The translations under genes and the position numbers were made by a program. Positions 1 through 9,890 of a stretch of 64,000 nucleotides of DNA are shown in pieces. Position 1 is the stretch's first letter. Each line of letters begins with the position of its first letter. Source of the DNA: Pseudoxanthomonas sp. PXM03 (GTDB lineage Bacteria > Pseudomonadota > Gammaproteobacteria > Xanthomonadales > Xanthomonadaceae); contig NZ_JACVAU010000002.1 in the NCBI RefSeq assembly GCF_014852005.1, forward strand, positions 62,001 through 126,000, in the 5' to 3' direction. The notes beneath the pieces were generated by a model. It ran no database searches. It was not told where the DNA came from and worked only from the letters and a program-made list of their open reading frames with translations.

Positions 1-858
1 AAGGATGGCTCCGCGTTCCATGCCAGCGTGGTGATCGACCCCATCTGGCAGGACGACGTGCTGGTCGGCTACGCGAAGGTCACGCGCGACATCACCGACC
101 GCCTCGAACACCAGGAACGGCTGGAACAATCCCGCGATGCCCTCCTGCAGTCGCACAAGCTTGAAGCCATCGGAAAGCTGACGCTGGGCCTGGCGCATGA
201 CTTCAACAACCTGCTCAACATCATCATCAACAGCCTGGAACTCGTGGATCACTACACGATGCAGCCCAAGGCGAAGAAGCATCTGCAGGGCGCGATGCGG
301 GCGGCGGAGCGTGGCGCGCTGCTCACCCGGCAGTTGCTGACCTTCGGCACCGGACGCGTGCTGGTATCGGAACGGCATTCCGTGGCCACCGTCATCCACG
401 ACGCGATGGATACGTTGCGGCGCGCATGCCACGACGGCGTGACCCTGCATGCCCGCTTCGATGACGACCTACCTGGGATCGATGTCGACCGCGAACAACT
501 GGAGGCCGCCCTGCTCAACCTGGTGTCCAACAGCCGCGATGCGATGCCCGCCGGAGGTCACATCGCGATCACGGCGACGCTGCGAGACTGCGCGCTCCCG
601 CACGCTGCGGATGCGCCACCCAGTCGCTTCATCTGCATCCAGGTCAGCGACGACGGCGAAGGCATTCCGGTGGAAGACCAGGCACGCGTGTTCGAGCCCT
701 TCTACACCACGAAGGAGGTGGGCAAGGGCAGCGGGTTGGGCTTGAGCCAGGTGTTCGGGTTCGCGCGCCAGTCCGGCGGATTCGCGGAACTGAAAAGCGC
801 TTCCGGCGAGGGCACCACCGTTTCCCTTTGCCTTCCCGTCCCACGAGATTCCGAATGA
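1..858 (+). CDS. PAS-linked sensor histidine kinase, C-terminal part
   Basis: The reading frame is open from base 1, so the start and probably one or more PAS domains lie to the left of the window. The visible part begins with the end of a PAS/PAC segment (VTRDITDR), then a short coiled linker, a HisKA H-box (GLAHDFNNLLN), an N-box (LLNLVSNSRDAM), the G1 box (DDGEGIP) and a G2 box (GKGSGLGL). The HDFNN type of H-box is usual in PAS kinases that act with small single-domain receivers. It autophosphorylates on histidine and hands the phosphate to a receiver. No transmembrane part is seen. The stop overlaps the start of the receiver gene by ATGA, so the two are cotranscribed and probably partners. 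The stimulus is unknown. Confidence 0.9.
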   Translation, partial: KDGSAFHASVVIDPIWQDDVLVGYAKVTRDITDRLEHQERLEQSRDALLQSHKLEAIGKLTLGLAHDFNNLLNIIINSLELVDHYTMQPKAKKHLQGAMRAAERGALLTRQLLTFGTGRVLVSERHSVATVIHDAMDTLRRACHDGVTLHARFDDDLPGIDVDREQLEAALLNLVSNSRDAMPAGGHIAITATLRDCALPHAADAPPSRFICIQVSDDGEGIPVEDQARVFEPFYTTKEVGKGSGLGLSQVFGFARQSGGFAELKSASGEGTTVSLCLPVPRDSE

Positions 859-1214
859 CCGATGCCAGACGCCTGCTGCTGATCGACGACGAAGCCGACC
901 TGCTCGACATCCTCTCGGATGCGTTCGAGATCGCCGGGTTCGAGGTCGTGACGGCCATCGATGGCCAGAAGGCCATGGCATGCCTGCATGACGGGACGCA
1001 TTTCGATGTCGTGATCTCGGACGTGGCCATGCCGGGCCACATCTCCGGCATCGATGTGGCCCGGGAAGCCGCTGCCCTGCATCCCGATGCCCGCGTGATC
1101 CTCGCCTCGGGCCATCCGCGCGCGGAACTGCCGCCGCTGCCGGACCGCGTGCGCTACCTGCCCAAGCCCTACCGGGTCACCCAGCTGCTGCAGACGATCA
1201 ACGCTGCGGACTGA
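855..1214 (+). CDS. Single-domain response regulator (CheY-like receiver)
   Basis: This is a 119-residue receiver domain without an output domain. It shows the acidic pair (LLIDDEADL), the phospho-acceptor aspartate in VVISDVAMPG and the conserved lysine in LPKPY. The start is placed at the ATG that overlaps the stop of the upstream kinase (ATGA); a longer frame to base 828 would lie inside the kinase gene and adds nothing conserved. The pair probably works as a kinase plus shuttle or phosphorelay receiver. The next element in the relay cannot be named from the sequence. Confidence 0.85.
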   Translation: MTDARRLLLIDDEADLLDILSDAFEIAGFEVVTAIDGQKAMACLHDGTHFDVVISDVAMPGHISGIDVAREAAALHPDARVILASGHPRAELPPLPDRVRYLPKPYRVTQLLQTINAAD

Positions 1215-1382
1215 ACACCGGGTCGCGGAGGCGCGCCTGCGCGCAGGCTTTTCGTCCACCGTGCGCCGGGCTTGGTCGCCCGCGCCGTGCTTTCGTCGCG
1301 CGCGCATTGTCCGCCGCATCCTGCCCCGGCACGCTGTCCGCATGTCGCCCGTTGGTGGCGCGCCGACCGAAGGAGCCTGTCC

Positions 1383-1607
1383 GTGAAGACCCTTATCGCC
1401 CTGCTCGCCTGGTGCCTGCTGTTCTTGCTGTGCTGGCCGCTCGCCCTGCTGGCGCTGGTGGCGTGGCCGCTGGTGTGGCTGCTGTCGCTGCCGTTCCGTC
1501 TGGTGGGCATCACCTTCTCCGCCCTGTTCTCGTTCCTGCACGCCGTGCTGATGCTGCCGGCGCGGCTGCTGGGCGGGCGTCCGCGCGCACCGTTGGTGTC
1601 GGCATGA
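1383..1607 (+). CDS. Small hydrophobic membrane protein
   Basis: A 74-residue protein with a GTG start preceded by AAGGAG at 1370-1375, seven bases away. Almost the whole chain is hydrophobic (LLAWCLLFLLCWPLALLALVA and a second stretch around FSALFSFLHAVLML), which predicts two membrane segments with a short basic tail. It overlaps the next gene by ATGA, so both are probably translated together. Comparable small membrane proteins are common as unnamed proteins in Xanthomonadaceae; no function can be given. Confidence 0.6.
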   Translation: MKTLIALLAWCLLFLLCWPLALLALVAWPLVWLLSLPFRLVGITFSALFSFLHAVLMLPARLLGGRPRAPLVSA

Positions 1608-2119
1608 GCGCCGTTCGGTCACGCGTGGCGAAGGCCGCGCTATCGGGCTCGATGGGCACCGTGCTGCTATTCGGTGCGGTGGAATCCGCCGCTGCGGCCG
1701 AGCGCACGCCCGAACAGCTCACCCAGGTGATCGATGCACTGGATACGGCGGTGTTCGATACCTTCAACACCTGCGCCGACCCCGCGCAACTGGTGAAGCA
1801 CGCCACCTACTTCGACGAGGCCGTGGAGTTCTACCACGACAACGGCGGCGTCACCTGGACGCGCGAGGACATGATCGGCCGGACCCGCGAGAACGTCTGC
1901 GGCCGCTATCGGCGCGAACGCGTACCGGGCACGCTGGAGGTATTTCCGATCAAGGGCTTCGGCGCGATCGCACAGGGCACGCACCGGTTCTGCGCGATGA
2001 CGGCAACAGAATGCACGGGCGAAGCCGACTTCGTGATGGTCTGGCGCGAACGCGACGGCCGCTGGCAGGTCACCCGGGTGCTGAGCTATGCGCATCGTGC
2101 GACTGACGTGTCGCACTGA
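1604..2119 (+). CDS. Exported SnoaL/NTF2-like protein
   Basis: 171 residues. The ATG overlaps the stop of the small membrane protein gene. The N-terminus is basic and then hydrophobic, ending in ESAAAAERT, which looks like a cleavable signal peptide. The mature part (FNTCADPAQLVKHATYFDEAVEFYHD and, near the end, VMVWRERDGRWQVTRVLSY) matches the SnoaL/DUF4440 fold, a cone-shaped hydrophobic pocket. Members include enzymes and pure ligand binders, so the activity is open. The location is probably periplasmic. Two cysteines (CADP and CTGE) and a further CAMT could form disulfides. Confidence 0.65.
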   Translation: MSAVRSRVAKAALSGSMGTVLLFGAVESAAAAERTPEQLTQVIDALDTAVFDTFNTCADPAQLVKHATYFDEAVEFYHDNGGVTWTREDMIGRTRENVCGRYRRERVPGTLEVFPIKGFGAIAQGTHRFCAMTATECTGEADFVMVWRERDGRWQVTRVLSYAHRATDVSH

Positions 2120-2163
2120 AGCCCACGCTGCGCGGTCGCCCCCTCCCCCCCCGACCGGGTGCT

Positions 2164-2179
2164 TGTGACTCAAGTCACA
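2164..2179. promoter_or_regulatory. Crp/Clp-type operator TGTGA-N6-TCACA
   Basis: The sequence TGTGACTCAAGTCACA is a perfect match to the Crp consensus half-sites TGTGA and TCACA with a 6-base spacer. It sits 85 bases before the hybrid kinase start, in the only intergenic space upstream of the kinase/HD-GYP pair. A possible -10 (TTATCC, 2205-2210) would put the site about 43-46 bases above the transcript start, close to a class II activator position; a -10 at TACCCT (2181-2186) would instead make it a repressor site. In Xanthomonadaceae the Crp homologue Clp binds such sites and is inhibited by cyclic di-GMP. Confidence 0.6.
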
Positions 2180-2264
2180 CTACCCTAGAGTGCCCGGGTC
2201 GTGCTTATCCGGGCCCGTACAGCATCCGCGGGTCCGTCCATGTCAGGGGACATGAGGTGGGTAC

Positions 2265-5200
2265 ATGCCAGAAGGAAGTGGAAGTCGCCCCACGCTCATG
2301 CGGCCGATTGTTCGCCGCTGGGTCCTCTGTGGACTGCTGCTGGCCGTCATGGGCCTCGCCCTGCTGGCGGCGTGGGTCTGTCAGCGTGCGAACACCGAAC
2401 GCCAGTCGCACCGCTTCCGACAAGTGGCAGACCAAGTGTCAGGCACATTGTTGGAGCGGATGGGCGCCTATGAGCATGGCCTGCGAGGTGCACGCGGTGC
2501 GGTGATCGCTGCCGGCCCGCAGCTCAGTCGTGCACGCTTCCTCGCCTACAGTCGTTCGCGGGATTACGCGCGCGAGTTTCCCGGGGTCCGCGGCTTTGGC
2601 TACATCCAGCGCGTCGCGCCCGGTGACGAGGCGGAATTCGTACAGCTGGCCCGCGAAGACGGTAAGCCCGGCTTCGACACACACGCGCTCGTGCCGCATC
2701 AGGATGACCGGTTCATCATCCTGTACATCGAACCGTCTGCTTCCAATCGCGCAGCGATCGGCTTCGACATTGCGTCCGAAAGCATGCGCAGGCAGTCGGC
2801 CATTCTTGCGGCGCGGACCGGAAAGGCCACGCTCACGCCACCGATCACCCTTGTCCAGCAGGAAGGCCTGGTCCGGCAGGGATTTCTGCTGTTGTTGCCG
2901 GTATACCGTGAAGACGCGCATCCGGCCAGCGACGATGAGCGCTGGGAAGCCACGCGAGGCTGGGCCTATGCTCCTTTGACGATCGATACGGTACTGGGTG
3001 AGCTTGGAAGCGAGGCGCAGCCGTACGCCCTCTCGATATCGGATCCGGGCGAAAGCGGCCAGTCACCCCCCTTTCTTTCAACGCACGGCTTCGATGCGCT
3101 CGCGGACTCGCCGCTTGCGGCCGAGCGCCGACTGGATGTCCATGGGCGCGAGTGGCGCCTGCAGGTGCGGGCACGACCAGGTTATCCGGCCAGCATGGCG
3201 TTCGCGCCGCCATGGCTGGCAGGCGCGGTGACCGCCTTCTTTGGCCTGTTGACCGTTGCGCTGTGGTACATGGCGTCCCAGTCACGGGAACGCCGCCGCA
3301 CCGCCTTCCTCGACCATGCCAAGCTGGCGGCGCTCGTCTCCGGGTCAACGGACGGGATCATCGCGTGCGGTGCGGATGGCCGCATCACACTCTGGAATGC
3401 GGCGGCGGAACGCATGCTGGGATATGCGGAATCCGAAGCGCTCGGCCAACCCTTGCAGGCGTTGCTGGTGGATGACCAGGCGCGCCCCGCGATTCCCGCG
3501 CTGACCGCGGAGGCGTCCAGTGCCCCGTGCCGCGTGCGCCACAAGGACGGCAGCGTGCTGGACACGGTGGTCAGCGTGTCGAAAGTACGGGATACCAGCG
3601 GCGACACCCACGGGTTGTCGCTGTTCCTCCACGACATCACGCGTCACGTCCGTGCGGAGGAGCAGTTCCGCCGCGTGGTGGAAGCCTCGCCCAGCGCGAT
3701 CCTGATGGTCGACCACGCAGGAATGGTCCAGCTGGCCAACGCCAAGGCGGAGGAGCTGTTCGGTTATCCGCGGGAAGCGCTGCTTGGACAGCCGATGGAC
3801 CGCCTGTTGCCGAACGACGTGAAGCAGCACCATGCCGGCTACATCGAACGCTATTTCAACCTGCCGGAAGCCCGGCCCATGGGCGCCGGCCGCGATCTGT
3901 ACGGGTTGCGCCGCGATGGCACGCGGGTACCGGTCGAGATCGGATTGAATCCGATCAACATGGCGGACGGGCGTTACGCACTGGCATTCATCATCGACAT
4001 CACCGAACGCAAGCGGCAGGAAGAGAGCATCATGCGCCTCAATGCCACGCTGGAGCAGCAGGTGCTCGAGCGTACGGCGCAGATACGTACGTATTCGTCT
4101 CGACTGGGTGCGATTCTCGAACATGCCGGGTACGCGATCATCGCCATCGACCTGGAGGGAAGGATCACGCTGTTCAACCCCGCGGCCGAGCGGATGCTGG
4201 GCCACGCCGCCGCCGATATGACTGGCGGTGCCGGCATCGATGGATTGCATGACGATGCCGAACTATGGTCGCGCTCGCTGGCATTGTCGGCGCTGCTGGA
4301 CCGGCATGTCCCCGCCTCGTTCGCGCAGATCGCCTCCATCGCGACACGTAGCGGCAGCGATATCGCGGAATGGACCTATGTGAGGAGCGATGGCACGCAC
4401 CTGCCGGTCGCGTTGAATGTCAGCGCCCTGCGCGACGAGCAAGGCGAGGCGTCGGGATTCCTGATCATGGCGTCAGATCTGACCGAGCAGAAACGGCGGG
4501 ATTCCGAGCTCCACCAAGCGATAAGCGCAGCCGAGCAGGCCAATCGGTCCAAGAGCGACTTCCTGGCCAACATGAGCCACGAGATACGCACCCCCATGAA
4601 TGCGATCCTGGGCATGCTCTATCTACTGGACAAGGTGGAACTTCCTGCGATGGCCATGGACATGGCCCGCAAGATCAACGTTGCCGCGCGCTCGCTGCTC
4701 AGCATCATCAATGATGTCCTGGATTTCTCGAAAATCGAGGCCGGGCGCATAGAGCTGGAGGAAGCGCCGTTCGATCTGGCGGAAGTGCTCGACAACGTCG
4801 CCGCCCTGATGGCGTCGGCGGTCGACATCAAGGCCGTGGAAATGCTGGTGTCGCCCGCGCCCGAGGGCGCACGCTATCTCCGGGGCGATGCCCTGCGCCT
4901 GGGCCAGGTACTGGTGAACCTGGTAAGCAATGCGATCAAGTTCACCGAGCGTGGGGAAGTCGCCCTGACGGTACATCGGCTGGCGCACGAGGACAGTGGT
5001 GTCGCGCGCCTGCACTTCATGGTCGTCGACACTGGCATCGGCATCCCCGCAGTGAAACGGAAGATGATCTTCTCTCCGTTCTCGCAGGTCGATTCCTCGA
5101 CCACCCGCAAGTACGGCGGTACGGGCCTGGGCCTGAGCATCTGCCATCGACTCGTCCAGCTGATGGGCGGCACGCTGGTCGTCGACAGCGAGCAGGATGA

Positions 5201-6749
5201 AGGCAGCCGGTTCCATTTCGAGGTCGTCTTCCCCATCACCGACTTGCCCGGCACCGATACGGCGCCAAGGAACGCCTATCACGTGCTGGTCGTCGACGAC
5301 CACGAGGTGGCGCGCGACAACCTGGGCCTGATCATCAAGGGCTTCGGATGGACGGCTGAAGCGGCGGACTCGGGCGAGCGTGCGCTGGCCATGATCGCTC
5401 ACCCGGATGCGGTCGACTACGACGTGGTGCTGATGGACTGGCAGATGCCCGGCGTCGACGGACTGACGGCTGCGGCCGACATTCGACGCCGGCTGAGGAC
5501 TTCGCGCCAGCCCATCATCATCATGGTCACTGCATTCGAGAGGAAGCTGGTGGATCACGAGGCGCATCGCGCACCCGTGGACGCCGTGCTCACCAAGCCC
5601 GTCACAGCCTCGGTGCTCTACAACGTGATCAACGAGGTGCTGGCACGCCGTGATCCGGGACTGGCCGTCCTGCGCGCGCCTGTGCCCGGCAGTCGGCGCT
5701 TGGCAGGCTACCGGCTGCTGGTGGTCGACGATAGCGAAATCAACCTGGAAGTGGCCCACCGTATCCTCGAAGGCGAAGGTGCGCTGGTGGAGCAGGCTTC
5801 CGATGGTCGCGAAGCGCTGGCGAGACTGCATGCCGACGCCGATCGCTTCGACGCGGTGCTGATGGATGTGCAGATGCCGGAGATGGACGGATACGAGGCG
5901 ACCAGGCGCATTCGCGCCTCGTCCGCGCTGGCCGGACTGCCCGTGATCGCCTTGACTGCCGGCGCCTTCAAGCCACAGCAGGACGCCGCGCTCGACGCCG
6001 GCATGACCGCCTTCGTCGCCAAGCCTTTCGAGGTCGATGACCTGATCGCAACCATCGTGCGCTGCGCGCCGGGGAGGTACGGCATGCAACCTGATGGCGA
6101 GGTGATGGCGGGCCCGACGACGCTTGTCGGGTCTGCGCCCGAGGGACTGGATCCGCAACTTCTGGATGTGGAGAAAGGCCTGGCTTACTGGCGCGACGAG
6201 ACGCCGTACAAGCGATATCTCCTGCAGTTTTCCCGTCGCTACGGAGGAGCGGCAGATGCGCTGCAGGCGAGCCTGGAGCGGCACGACACGATGCAGGCAT
6301 GCTCGGACATCCACCGCATGCGGGGTGCGGCGGCGTCGCTCGCCCTGCCCGGCGTGGTGGCGATCAGCGCGCAGATCGAGGAGCAGTTGCGCCAGGGCAG
6401 CGGCGTGGCTGACCTGCTGCCGAGCCTGCGACTGACCTTGAAGGAGACGCTAGAAGATGTCGCGCAATACGTCTCTCACGGCGGGAATGCCGGGGACATA
6501 GCGCCGGCCGGGCCGGATGTGGACCCGGCGGCCTCGTTGCAGGACCTTCTCCGCAACCTCGACGGCGATGATCCCCAAGCCATCGAAGCATCGCTCGCCT
6601 GCCTCTCCGTCCGCCTGCCACGGATCGAGCGTGAACGGCTGACGCTGCTTGTCGAAGAGTTCGACTATCGTGCGGCGGAACAGCATGCCCGCGTACTGCT
6701 GGATGCCTGGCAGCGCGGCGACATCCCGCCGAACACGCCAGAGGAATGA
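2265..6749 (+). CDS. Membrane hybrid histidine kinase (CHASE-PAS3-HisKA-HATPase-REC2-Hpt)
   Basis: 1494 residues. A transmembrane segment near residues 19-41 is followed by a periplasmic CHASE domain (about 75-260), a second membrane segment (about 312-335), three PAS/PAC units (about 345-460, 465-590, 615-745), HisKA with H-box NMSHEIRTP (His about 772), HATPase (N-box [27 protein letters not shown]), two receivers (MDWQMPG with Asp about 1058; MDVQMPE with Asp about 1201) and an Hpt domain (IHRMRGAA, His about 1350). All phosphorelay residues are present. CHASE domains sense small ligands outside the membrane. The start is the ATG behind GAGGTGG (2254-2260); an ATG at 2298 is an alternative. 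It is followed 3 bp later by an HD-GYP regulator, the likely output of the relay. Confidence 0.93.
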   Translation: MPEGSGSRPTLMRPIVRRWVLCGLLLAVMGLALLAAWVCQRANTERQSHRFRQVADQVSGTLLERMGAYEHGLRGARGAVIAAGPQLSRARFLAYSRSRDYAREFPGVRGFGYIQRVAPGDEAEFVQLAREDGKPGFDTHALVPHQDDRFIILYIEPSASNRAAIGFDIASESMRRQSAILAARTGKATLTPPITLVQQEGLVRQGFLLLLPVYREDAHPASDDERWEATRGWAYAPLTIDTVLGELGSEAQPYALSISDPGESGQSPPFLSTHGFDALADSPLAAERRLDVHGREWRLQVRARPGYPASMAFAPPWLAGAVTAFFGLLTVALWYMASQSRERRRTAFLDHAKLAALVSGSTDGIIACGADGRITLWNAAAERMLGYAESEALGQPLQALLVDDQARPAIPALTAEASSAPCRVRHKDGSVLDTVVSVSKVRDTSGDTHGLSLFLHDITRHVRAEEQFRRVVEASPSAILMVDHAGMVQLANAKAEELFGYPREALLGQPMDRLLPNDVKQHHAGYIERYFNLPEARPMGAGRDLYGLRRDGTRVPVEIGLNPINMADGRYALAFIIDITERKRQEESIMRLNATLEQQVLERTAQIRTYSSRLGAILEHAGYAIIAIDLEGRITLFNPAAERMLGHAAADMTGGAGIDGLHDDAELWSRSLALSALLDRHVPASFAQIASIATRSGSDIAEWTYVRSDGTHLPVALNVSALRDEQGEASGFLIMASDLTEQKRRDSELHQAISAAEQANRSKSDFLANMSHEIRTPMNAILGMLYLLDKVELPAMAMDMARKINVAARSLLSIINDVLDFSKIEAGRIELEEAPFDLAEVLDNVAALMASAVDIKAVEMLVSPAPEGARYLRGDALRLGQVLVNLVSNAIKFTERGEVALTVHRLAHEDSGVARLHFMVVDTGIGIPAVKRKMIFSPFSQVDSSTTRKYGGTGLGLSICHRLVQLMGGTLVVDSEQDEGSRFHFEVVFPITDLPGTDTAPRNAYHVLVVDDHEVARDNLGLIIKGFGWTAEAADSGERALAMIAHPDAVDYDVVLMDWQMPGVDGLTAAADIRRRLRTSRQPIIIMVTAFERKLVDHEAHRAPVDAVLTKPVTASVLYNVINEVLARRDPGLAVLRAPVPGSRRLAGYRLLVVDDSEINLEVAHRILEGEGALVEQASDGREALARLHADADRFDAVLMDVQMPEMDGYEATRRIRASSALAGLPVIALTAGAFKPQQDAALDAGMTAFVAKPFEVDDLIATIVRCAPGRYGMQPDGEVMAGPTTLVGSAPEGLDPQLLDVEKGLAYWRDETPYKRYLLQFSRRYGGAADALQASLERHDTMQACSDIHRMRGAAASLALPGVVAISAQIEEQLRQGSGVADLLPSLRLTLKETLEDVAQYVSHGGNAGDIAPAGPDVDPAASLQDLLRNLDGDDPQAIEASLACLSVRLPRIERERLTLLVEEFDYRAAEQHARVLLDAWQRGDIPPNTPEE

Positions 6750-6752
6750 TGC

Positions 6753-7769
6753 ATGCCCACCGGACCTATCCTCTGCGTCGACGACGAGCCCAACAATCTG
6801 GCGCTTTTCCGGCAGATCCTGGGCGAGGACCATCGCCTCGTGCTCGCCCGTGATGGCCTGCAGGCCCTGCGTGCAGCGGAAAAACACTCGCCCAGCCTTA
6901 TCCTGCTGGACGTTGAGATGCCTGGCATGGATGGGTACGAAGTCGCGTGGGCATTGAAGGCGCAGGGCAGCACCGAGCACATCCCTATCATCTTCGTCAC
7001 TGCGCTCGATCGGGAAGTGGATGAACGCACCGGCTTCGCCTCCGGCGGCGTGGACTACATCACCAAACCTGTGTCGCCTTTCATCCTGCGCGCACGCGTC
7101 AACACGCATCTCTCGCTGGTGCGCACCTCGGCATTGAACAGGAGTTACCAGGATGCGATACAGATGCTCGGCATCGCAGGCCACTACAACGATTCCGATA
7201 CCGGCGTGCATATCTGGCGGATGGCGGCTTACGCCCGCGTGTTGGCCGAGACGGTAGGCTGGGACCCCGAGCGTGCCCGACTCCTTGAACAGGCCGCCCC
7301 GATGCACGATACCGGCAAGATCGGGATACCCGATGAGATCCTGAAGAAGCCGGGGAAGTTGAGCCCGCGTGAGTGGAACACCATGAAGCGACACACCGAG
7401 ATTGGCTTCGAGATCCTGAGTCGCAGCAAGGCCCCGCTGTTCCAACTCGCGGCGGAGGTCGCACTGAACCACCACGAACGTTGGGACGGATCGGGTTATC
7501 CGCACGGCCTGTCCGGCAGCCAGATCCCCGAGTCCGCACGCATCGTCGCCGTCGCAGATGTCTTCGATGCCCTCGCTACACGACGCCCTTACAAGGACCC
7601 CTGGCCGCTCGACGTCGTGATCTCCAAGATCACCGAGGACAGCGGCAGTCACTTCGAGCCGCGGATGGTCGACGCGTTCCTCGCATGCATGCCACGAATC
7701 CTCCAGGTTAAGACGCATTGGGACCAGCGGGAGACGCCCGATGGCGATGTGCTGCCCGAGACTCCCTGA
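6753..7769 (+). CDS. HD-GYP response regulator, RpfG-type cyclic-di-GMP phosphodiesterase
   Basis: 338 residues. An N-terminal receiver (CVDDEP, phospho-acceptor Asp53 in LLDVEMPGMDG, Lys in YITKPVSP) is joined to an HD-GYP domain with the metal-binding HD pair (APMHDTGKIG), the downstream HHERWDGSGYP motif that carries the GYP signature, and the VADVFDAL helix. HD-GYP enzymes hydrolyse cyclic di-GMP. The domain order is that of RpfG, but the partner here is the CHASE hybrid kinase only 3 bp upstream and not RpfC, and no rpfF or rpfC is present, so this is a paralogue. It is expected to be activated by the upstream relay and to lower cyclic di-GMP, controlling biofilm, motility or extracellular enzymes. 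Confidence 0.9.
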   Translation: MPTGPILCVDDEPNNLALFRQILGEDHRLVLARDGLQALRAAEKHSPSLILLDVEMPGMDGYEVAWALKAQGSTEHIPIIFVTALDREVDERTGFASGGVDYITKPVSPFILRARVNTHLSLVRTSALNRSYQDAIQMLGIAGHYNDSDTGVHIWRMAAYARVLAETVGWDPERARLLEQAAPMHDTGKIGIPDEILKKPGKLSPREWNTMKRHTEIGFEILSRSKAPLFQLAAEVALNHHERWDGSGYPHGLSGSQIPESARIVAVADVFDALATRRPYKDPWPLDVVISKITEDSGSHFEPRMVDAFLACMPRILQVKTHWDQRETPDGDVLPETP

Positions 7770-7914
7770 TCCCGCGGATCAGAAGACGACACCTCTTGCG
7801 CTGGCGTTTCGATGATCTGAATGTCGACTTCGCACTGGCTTCACACAGCCTCCGCCAGCTGCCCATCACCCCGGCCCAGCATGTCCCCGCGACCTCGACG
7901 GGGTCCCGGGAGAC

Positions 7915-8490
7915 ATGACGATGACGAGCGACACCCTGCTTGACGCGACACGCTGGATCCGCCTGCTGCGCTCCCTGGCGTGGGGTGGTGCCGCTGCACT
8001 GTTGCTGCTGCCCTGGGTGGCGATGCAGTTCACCGCCGACGTCGTGTGGACGGCATTCGATTTCGCACTGTTCGGCGCCATGCTGCTGACCGCCTGCCTC
8101 GCCTTCGAAGCCATGGCGCGGGTCGCGCGCGTGCCGGCCTACCTGGCCGCGAGCGTGATCGCAATCGGTGCGGCGTTCCTGCTGGTGTGGGCGAACCTGG
8201 CCGTGGGCATCGTGGGTGAACCGGAGGACCCGGCGAACCTGCTGTTCATGGGGGTGCTGGTGATGGGGGGCGTGGGCGCTCTCCTGGTCCGCCTGCAACC
8301 ACGAGGGATGGCGTGCATGTTGGCGGCCATGGCCCTGGCGCAGATGGTGGTGGGCGCCATCGCACTACTGATGCAGGCGCATGAGTCCGCGGTCTCCGTG
8401 CTGGCGGTTACCGGCCTCTGCACGGCCATCTGGCTACTGTCGTCCGCACTCTTCAGAAAGGCAGCGCGCTCGCCCATCGGCGCACCATGA
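7915..8490 (+). CDS. Multi-pass membrane protein of unknown function
   Basis: 191 residues with about five or six hydrophobic segments (for example AALLLLPWVAMQF, MLLTACLAFEAM, VIAIGAAFLLVWANLAVGI, LLFMGVLVMGGVGALL, MALAQMVVGAIALLM). The pattern of segments recalls small unannotated integral membrane proteins found in Xanthomonadaceae; I recognise no catalytic motif. ATG codons at 7915 and 7921 are both possible; GGGAG at 7908-7912 is better spaced for 7921. The stop overlaps the start of the following lipoprotein-like gene by ATGA, so they form a two-gene unit. Confidence 0.65.
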   Translation: MTMTSDTLLDATRWIRLLRSLAWGGAAALLLLPWVAMQFTADVVWTAFDFALFGAMLLTACLAFEAMARVARVPAYLAASVIAIGAAFLLVWANLAVGIVGEPEDPANLLFMGVLVMGGVGALLVRLQPRGMACMLAAMALAQMVVGAIALLMQAHESAVSVLAVTGLCTAIWLLSSALFRKAARSPIGAP

Positions 8491-8954
8491 TCCCGGCCAC
8501 CGGCATGGCGCGCGTACTGATGGCCCTTGCGATGATGGCATGCATGGGGTGTGGTCGAGACCCCGCCTACATCGAGTACCACCCTGATGCGAATGGCGAC
8601 AAGCCGGACATCTTCGAGTTGGGCCATGTGCAGGTCTGCACGCTTGAAGCGCGCGCCCTCCCTGCACTCTTCGATCAGGTTGACGCGTTCGCGCGGAGCC
8701 GATCGATGTACCTGCACGGGATCGCGGCCCCAGATGACCGCGTCCTCTTGGTCTACACGCGGGGTACGCCCATGCGGATCCACCTGATGGTCGAACGGCT
8801 CACGCAGGAACACTACCGGGTGGGAATCTCTTCGCACATGGGCGCCGGATGCGACGACGTCTGCCACCATGCCGTGCGGCACGATCTCTGTCCCTCCAAC
8901 GCATCACCGCGCGCGCCCGTCATCAGCGCGGCTTCGAATGCCACAGCGCATTGA
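8487..8954 (+). CDS. Putative lipoprotein
   Basis: 155 residues. The N-terminus MARVLMALAMMACMGCGRD (from an inner ATG at 8505) has the shape of a lipoprotein signal peptide with a cysteine at the processing site, so the inner ATG may be the true start; the ATG at 8487 overlaps the previous stop. The mature part has no motif I recognise; it contains a VERLTQEHYRV segment and several cysteines in the tail (GCDDVCHHAVRHDLC). The 3' end overlaps the convergent gene on the other strand by 32 bases, so the last 10 residues are coded on both strands. Confidence 0.55.
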   Translation: MIPATGMARVLMALAMMACMGCGRDPAYIEYHPDANGDKPDIFELGHVQVCTLEARALPALFDQVDAFARSRSMYLHGIAAPDDRVLLVYTRGTPMRIHLMVERLTQEHYRVGISSHMGAGCDDVCHHAVRHDLCPSNASPRAPVISAASNATAH

Positions 8955-9357
8955 CGATGATCCAGCGTCCATCGAACCGCCCCATGTGGAAATGGTCCAC
9001 GAACCACGGGGTCTCCAGGCGCACGGCGGCCGTCTCGGCGGTGACATCGAGTACGCGGCAGGTGCGGTTCCACGCATCCTTCGGCGTTTTCAGCACGCCC
9101 TGCCGGGTCAGGCTGACCAGTTCTTCCTTCGACATGCGGCGCAGGCCGAGGCGCTCGTCCGGCGTATCGCCGATCACGGCGCGCTTGGCCAGGTCCGGAT
9201 GCAGCGCGCGCGCCACGCGCGCCGGATCGCCTTCCAGTTGGCCGTCGACGTAGTCGAAGCAGGTCGCCTCGATGGCGGCGAGCGTGGCGGGATCGGCTGC
9301 AGGCGCGGCCGGGGCGGAAGCACTGGCGGCAGCCAGGACGAGGGACAGCAGTGACAT
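8923..9357 (-). CDS. Exported nuclear-transport-factor-2-like (putative lumazine-binding) protein
   Basis: 144 residues. The start at 9357 is chosen because AAGG lies eight bases upstream and it gives a clean signal peptide (MSLLSLVLAAASASAPAAPA); ATG codons at 9378 and 9381 extend it but lack a good ribosome site. The mature part (IEATCFDYVDGQLEGDPARVARALHP, then RMSKEELVSLT and the end FDGRWIIVNALW) fits the lumazine-binding/SnoaL-like family often annotated DUF4440-type or 'nuclear transport factor 2 family'. Function unknown, probably periplasmic. It overlaps the convergent lipoprotein gene at its 3' end. Confidence 0.7.
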   Translation of the reverse strand: MSLLSLVLAAASASAPAAPAADPATLAAIEATCFDYVDGQLEGDPARVARALHPDLAKRAVIGDTPDERLGLRRMSKEELVSLTRQGVLKTPKDAWNRTCRVLDVTAETAAVRLETPWFVDHFHMGRFDGRWIIVNALWHSKPR

Positions 9358-9451
9358 GGCGTTCGCCTTCGGTCGCATCATCGATGGAAGGCGATCATGG
9401 GGGGAGGTCCGTGCGCGGGACACGTGCCGGAAGTCCACGGCGGGCCGGCAT

Positions 9452-9874
9452 CTACAGGTACGACGGCGATGCCGGCGGATGGTCCCAGTCGTCGTGGCGC
9501 CCATCCTCGTATTGCACGGGGATGGCAGCGAACCGTGCATCGTCCATTCCGTCCAGGGTGGCGACGTTGACCGCGTGGAACCAGCCGTTGAAGGGCGCCA
9601 TCTCCAGGTATCCCTTGCTGAAACCGCGCACGCCGCAATGGCGGCAGAAGTAGTGGTGCACATGGCCGGCGGGCCATTCGGAAGCGTGGGCCTGGTAGTC
9701 CGACAGGGCGTCGGCGCCGTGGAGCAGGCGGAAGCCCTCGCCGAGGGCGAACACCTTCCACATGCGCGTCTTCAGGCAGAAGCTGCAGTTGCAGCGACGC
9801 GTGCCGGCGGCGAGGTCGAGCTCGCACTCGAAGCGCACGGCGCCGCAATGGCAACTGCCGGTGTAGGTCTGCAT
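9452..9874 (-). CDS. GFA-family zinc-binding protein (glutathione-dependent formaldehyde-activating enzyme-like)
   Basis: 140 residues with the GFA/CENP-V fold: GSCHCGAVRFE near residue 6, CNCSFC near residue 31 and CRHCGVR near residue 80 supply the two zinc sites. The family includes Gfa, proposed to speed the addition of formaldehyde to glutathione, but most members have no known reaction. The start at 9874 has GGAGGAG seven bases upstream. It sits next to a YciI-like gene transcribed the same way. A close relative lies at 11664-12068 on the other strand, so this is a local paralogue pair. Confidence 0.85.
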   Translation of the reverse strand: MQTYTGSCHCGAVRFECELDLAAGTRRCNCSFCLKTRMWKVFALGEGFRLLHGADALSDYQAHASEWPAGHVHHYFCRHCGVRGFSKGYLEMAPFNGWFHAVNVATLDGMDDARFAAIPVQYEDGRHDDWDHPPASPSYL

Positions 9875-9890
9875 GGGGCTTCTCCTCCGG

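Noticed and set aside
6753-7769. RpfG of the DSF quorum-sensing system
   Set aside because: Domain order fits, but rpfC and rpfF are not adjacent and the coupled kinase is a CHASE hybrid kinase, so only 'RpfG-type' is supported.
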